From Acanthaster planci (lineage: Eukaryota > Echinodermata > Asteroidea > Valvatida > Acanthasteridae), in NCBI RefSeq assembly GCF_001949145.1, contig NW_019091426.1, positions 927,827 through 991,826 on the forward strand: a DNA stretch of 64,000 nt, in the 5' to 3' direction. The notes under the pieces are model-generated. The model saw nothing but the letters and a program-made list of their open reading frames with translations. It searched no databases and had not been told where the DNA came from. Positions 59,349 to 64,000 of the stretch are shown here, in pieces (the first letter of the stretch is position 1; each line of letters opens with the position of its first letter). The position numbers were made by a program, and so were the translations under genes.

Positions 59349-59502
59349 TTCACAATAGTGCGCCACCAAGAGTCTGCAATGCGTTGGCCAATCACAATGT
59401 GAGAAATTTGTCGACCCAATGTGTATTTGGAAAGGGTTGACAAATTTCATGAGTTGTGATTGGCCAATGCATTGCAAACTCTTGGTGGAGCACTATTGTG
59501 AA
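59349..59502. mobile_element. MITE-like 154-bp inverted repeat
   Basis: Arms of about 67 bp: the left arm begins TTCACAATAGTGCGCCACCA, the right arm ends TCTTGGTGGAGCACTATTGT plus GAA, and both contain TTGGCCAATCACAA or its complement. Arms match at about 85-90 percent by eye, around a centre of about 18 bp. Confidence 0.75.
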
Positions 59503-61052
59503 TCACCCGTAGTAAATGCTACTTACAAAATGACGCACTTTTACACATGCAGCCCCAGGAAAGTTGGCTCTTACCAGTTCTTGATTTAATACACCCACAA
59601 ATAAACTGTAAACTGCAAGTATCGGAGAGAAGTAAAGAAATGTTACAAGGTATTAAATTTCTTGGGTTCACATAGCCTTTTATATGGGATATTTTAACAA
59701 AATTTGGTACCATGACAATTTCCATTACCAATTGGGAAAGTTTGCTGAATTAGAGTTTCAGGAAATTCTACCCCTTGAAAGGTACATTTATAGGTGGGGA
59801 CTACACTCAGATGTAAGGGGGTGCGTCTATGAACAAGGGTCCTCTCCACGTAGTTCACTCACAGACAGACACATACATCTGGGGGCTTTGAAGTTTGAAG
59901 TGCAAATCAAGATTTATCAAGGGTATTAGAGCCTCGTTAAAGCTTGCAGCGAACTGCATCATTACATAAATTTACTAAACTGTCTTGTTTTTCCAACCGT
60001 TTTGTCAGTTTTGCTTTTCCTTTATTTAATGTTCAGAAATGCACATGCACAGCAAAACTTACACGATGGACCTTTCAATGAAATATGCAAATTAGACCGG
60101 CGCATATGTGCTGTTACCCCTGGTTGGCAAGCGCGGCCGTCAACACTGTTGAGAGGAGATCTGCTGTAACCATACCCTTTGTCCAATACTTCCGCATGCT
60201 CTTCTCAAAACTAAGAGAAGATTTCAGTGTTTTGAAGTAGGAAAGTAACAATTACTTGTCTTTAAGTTCGGCACTTATGGCATGTCAAACTATAAGATTA
60301 CAGAGGTGGTGTATACATGTGCTCATAGATGCACGCGCATGGAGATTTGTATTGTTACGTCATAGATTTAAACAATTTTGCCAACCAGTGATAGTAATGT
60401 GCATGCACCGGCCTTATTTGCTGATTTCATAGGAAAGGTCCATTGTTTCCGTGTACCACACACTTGACCTTTGTGCAGATTTTGTGAAAAAGACAGAAGC
60501 TGGACCGTACACTACGGTCTGCTTTGTGGTCACAAAAATGTTGCCCCTTAAAGCTGTTCACTGCACAGCTGGCATGGTTTTTGGAAGGGTTTCAACCATC
60601 ATGTGTTGTGAACAACCAAGAACTGAGCACGAGGCTTTGAGACATGGTCATCGCCAGATTTTTTGGGGGGGTGGAGGGGTGCGAGGACAAACGCTCATCT
60701 GCCGCATATTAACAAACCAACAACGGTGGAAGGGAACCAGTTCTGAGGCATTTTTAAGAAAATTATTGATATTCATCCCTTTCCTCTGTTTTTGGTTTCA
60801 TTTTTTTCTTTCGCCCTTTTTCCTGGCTTTTTTTGGGGGGGAGGGGGCATTAACACTGCCCCATCGATAACGGCCAAGTTTCCAGGCATCAACTTTTGTG
60901 CACAACTGCACGTATCACTATGTACTTTGTTAGAATTCAATTTCAGTAATAACTGCTCAGTTTCTGAGGAAAGTAAATTTCGAAGAGGGAAACGGGGACA
61001 ATTTATCAGTCGAGGTCCAAGCACTCGCTGTCATAAAACTACATCGACCAGT

Positions 61053-61285
61053 CCTGGGCCCAATTTCATGGTGCTGCTTACCCCAAGTGAAAAGTCGGAG
61101 CTCATGGCGAACATATTTCACGGGTAAGTGAGGAATTTGGGCTTGTGCACATGCGTACATCCCATAACTAAGGATTCTGTGCTTAAAAGGTTAGCGCAGA
61201 ATTTTTCTGCTAGCACAGTTAGTGCAGAATGGAGATTGTACGTGCTGAATTCTGCGGTAGGCAGCGCCATGAAATTGGGCCCAGG
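61053..61285. mobile_element. MITE with 30-bp terminal inverted repeats (GGGCCCAATTTCATG type)
   Basis: Left end CCTGGGCCCAATTTCATGGT (continuing to 61082), right end reverse complement CCTGGGCCCAATTTCATGGC (61256-61285), two differences over 30 bp. The interior carries GGTTAGCGCAGAATTTTTCT-like and GTGCTGAATTCTGCGG blocks. This terminus type is common in marine invertebrate genomes. No coding capacity. Confidence 0.75.
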
Positions 61286-62295
61286 TCTAAACTTCATGTT
61301 AAGTTGATCTATTGCTATTAAAACAGAAAGATGATCAAGTATAAAAGCCTTAGATAGTTTTAGACTTGGGTCTGATGTGCAGAATAGTTCAACAGGTTTA
61401 TACAATTCTAAAAGTTGTAATGATTTTGGTTAAATTTGGAAACCAAGCACCTGTGAAGGAACAACTTAGGTTTAAAACCATTATACAATTAAAAACAAAC
61501 CAAAGGCAAAACAAAAAAATTCATTTTGAGGCTATTTTTGTTAATTTTTTTCCAAAACCGTTTTCTTGAAGTTTATTCAACATTGAAACAGTGACAGGTT
61601 CCACCCTTTGTTTATGACTAACTCTCCAAATTTTGTTTGAACAGTTCCTGAAATAAAAACTGCAACCTTTGAGATGCATCTTTCATGTTTATTAGATGCC
61701 ACATTACACAATAATCGTGCTTTTGCAAAAAGGTAAATTTTTACTTACCTGCCCGGGTAATTTAAGAAGTTTGAATAGCCAATGGTTGTTTTTAGTTGGG
61801 TCTGTACATGGAGATAGTGAACAAAAACCAAACCAAACAAAAAAAATCATGCCACCAAAATCATTTTGAAGGCAAGAACCAAGTAATGGATTTTTGTTTG
61901 CCAACAGTGGGTAGGAAAAAAGCTGGAATTTATCACCCCCCAAAAACGAGGGCTACAATCGGTGAAACTGAAAATGTGCTCATCCTAGATTCCACCTGCA
62001 GATGGCAAACATCTGAATACTGGTGAATACCGACAACATACATGTACCAATCACCTTTTAAATCCTCTACTAGAACAAATGCCATGAATTGTGTTACTTT
62101 GCATAGAAATTCAACAATTAGCAATATCGCTTAAATTTTTTTTCGTGGGGGTAGTGGTGATGGGGGGCGCTCAAAACTTCCATGCAGGGGTTTTGTTCCT
62201 ATTACACATTCCTGACTGCTCACAGGACATTAAGAGTTCTACAACCAAAAATGCAGAAGATCTGCCAGTCTTTCTTTTTTCTCTCTCTCTCTCTG

Positions 62296-63786
62296 CTAGT
62301 CATTCTGGGATTCAGCGACGAATGTTTTGTACTCATCTTCCGTCATCAGGTCATCGAGTTGGGATGAATCTGCAACCTTCACTTTGATCATCCATCCTAT
62401 TCACACGAGAATGAGTTTGAAAAAATAAAATGACAACTGTACACATGTCAATAATCATTGGATATTTGCTCTCAAGCTAAATCCTATGAATTACATGCAC
62501 TACACCTTAAGGATGGTAGTTTTTCTTCATCTAGACCCTTTTCACCCACGTGACTGGATTGCGCTAAATGAAAACAATACCACCGCGCGTGGACCGCCTT
62601 GGCCACGGTGATTGTATATATTCCTATGGGCAGCTTCAGCCATGTACAAGTGCACGTGCGAATGCTGCATGCTTGATTAATTTATCTTGAATAGGTAGAT
62701 TACCGTCGCAACACTATGCACTTATAACCATCACAACATATCGCGGTCCAGCACGATTGTGACATCACAGGAAAAAGGGTCTACAATAGGCTCTTGCTTG
62801 TCAGGGTTTATTCCTTGGTTGATGTTTGAGTCAGCGGCTCCTGGGGCCGGGAATGATGGTGCATGTTATACGCACGATAGCAGTATCTATTCTAAAGCTA
62901 ATTTCAGTTGTCTCGTCAGCTTCCAGTGACGTCCATCACTGGTCTACCACAAGACCAGTAGCAATGTAACGGCATAGTCCAGCCGAACAGCTTGGGAGTT
63001 GGATTAAAGGGCTGGGTTACATGTAATTGGCTAGTGAGAGATCCATGAGGACCCCATGGCAACACCAAAATGCTTTTGCTCGGCCAAAGCAGGTTACCAG
63101 CCAAAATGTAACGTGAAGTATTCTGCCTATGACTGGTTAACAGCTGATATTTACTTCACAGTATTATCTGCGCACAGTATATAGCTATGCTGGTTGGTGC
63201 CGGTCGGGGATCTCCAACACCTGACCCAGAAAAACATTAGTCACCATGAAAATTTCATATTTTTACCTGGAAGAACTTTAACAATTTGAACTCTTAATCA
63301 ATTTGGAAAGAAAAGCTCACTGAAAAAGCAATCTAGAATCCCCTTAAGCAGGCCCATGGACCCCCAACTGTGACCTACGAGACTCGGCACTATGACTAAA
63401 TTGTTCTGCACTGAAATATGGCTGGCTATAACACTGTCTGTGCAGCTCAGCAAAAAAATGCAGCAAAATCTGTGTTATATATCACCTTTGATCAAGCTAT
63501 GTTTGTCGTACTTGTCCAATTTTGTACATCTTAAGGAAATCTTGTGGAAACAAGTCTCATTTATGACAATGGCACCAGAAAGCCAAGAAAAACCAATCAT
63601 GTGTTTCATTAAAGTGTGCCAAAATGTGGACCTTTCACAGAAAAGTCTTCAAACCTGCTCCAAAGGGGTCGCTATTGACAAGTTCGGGCGTCTGTGCCAG
63701 GGCATCATTAACCTCTGTGACCTCTCCGTCAATCATGGCATACAGGTCACTAGCAGCCTTCACACTCTCCACTACACCGAAGGGTT
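62296..63786 (-). CDS. GCSH: Glycine cleavage system H protein, last two exons (partial)
   Basis: Mitochondrial lipoyl carrier that shuttles the aminomethyl group between the P, T and L proteins of glycine cleavage. Two exons on the minus strand: 63786-63655 and 62396-62296, phases consistent; 5' exons lie beyond the right edge. The visible part begins [20 protein letters not shown], where the Lys of ESVKAAS is the lipoylation site, continues [31 protein letters not shown] and ends [18 protein letters not shown] followed by Asn-Asp-stop. The visible frame has no breaks. The 1.26-kb intron between the exons contains one copy of a dispersed repeat (63089-63160). Confidence 0.95.
63089..63160 (+). 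repeat. Dispersed repeat, copy 2
   Basis: Matches 47808-47880 (CAGGTTACCAGCCAAAA, then GCCTATGACTGGTT). In the GCSH intron. Confidence 0.6.
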
Positions 63787-64000
63787 CTAGACACAAACCA
63801 GCAAGACTTCATTTAACAAACTCAGATAGTTTTCAAGTGCTACACAAAATATTACTTTTGCTAAACCAAAGATTTCAATATGGTTACCACAACCACAGCC
63901 TTCTTAACTTGCAAGATTTCCTCGTCCTCCTCACTCTAATTTGGAGTAAGAAACAGATGAAGCATTCTTTCAATTTGGAACTCATCAGGTCATCAGAGCT
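63787..64000. other. GCSH intron sequence to the window edge
   Basis: Upstream of the 63786 acceptor; no further exon visible before the end of the window. Confidence 0.5.

Larger units (their letters stand above)
58751..62295. other. Intergenic region between convergent MsrA and GCSH
   Basis: Contains two MITE-like elements (59349-59502 and 61053-61285). The 139-codon open frame at 60451-60870 has low-complexity translation and no family similarity, so it is not called. Part of the right side is GCSH 3' UTR. Confidence 0.45.

Noticed and set aside
60451-60870. 139-codon open frame
   Set aside because: Translation is compositionally odd, with runs of Gly and Phe from simple sequence; no family similarity, no splice context.
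1-64000. CRISPR arrays, operons, prophage or bacterial systems
   Set aside because: Introns, SINEs, LINEs and the gene set show this is animal nuclear DNA; no regularly spaced arrays were seen.

Overview
The window is animal nuclear DNA. Genes are split by GT-AG introns, intergenic DNA is AT-rich and full of short repeats, and tRNA-derived SINEs, a CR1/L2-like LINE and several MITE-like inverted repeats are present. The frequent ACATGTAC and TAGGCCTA words and the gene repertoire fit a marine invertebrate deuterostome, most likely an echinoderm. That taxonomic placement is an inference from texture; I could not run a search.

Layout, left to right: the 5' coding exon of a DHRS4-type short-chain dehydrogenase (minus, runs off the left edge); a decayed LINE and SINE debris (1.2-4.0 kb); three paralogous deoxynucleoside kinase genes of the TK2/dNK family (4509-8629 plus, 12697-17025 minus, 17602-20227 plus), the second and third head to head across 576 bp; CHMP4/Snf7 of ESCRT-III (minus, 24211-32450); HERPUD2-like ER membrane ubiquitin-like protein (minus, 38125-42734, with an upstream noncoding exon near 44.4 kb); cathepsin Z/X (plus, 46492-50429); methionine sulfoxide reductase A with an in-frame TGA at the catalytic cysteine position (plus, 52831-56723) and a SECIS-like hairpin in its 3' UTR; and the last two exons of the glycine cleavage H protein GCSH (minus, runs off the right edge). 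All exon chains were assembled by eye from splice sites, reading-frame phase and family similarity; phases close in every gene.

Two results stand out. First, all three kinases carry N-terminal exons with a near-canonical APC/C destruction box (RAPLSDI or RAPLGDI), and copy b also has an exact KEN box. Copies a and b share a 19-20 bp GC-rich promoter block at the same distance from their start codons, and copy c has a CDE/CHR-like element. This suggests a cell-cycle-controlled set of TK2-family kinases, a mode of control otherwise known for the unrelated TK1. Second, the MsrA gene looks like a genuine selenoprotein gene, with TGA codon, open downstream frame and a SECIS-like structure with ATGA/TGAT quartet.

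The remaining genes are housekeeping and do not form an obvious pathway together. The introns and spacers carry a fold-back element with tandem-repeat termini, a doubled RFX X-box, a family of elements built on a CCTCAATCC hairpin motif, and at least three MITE candidates.
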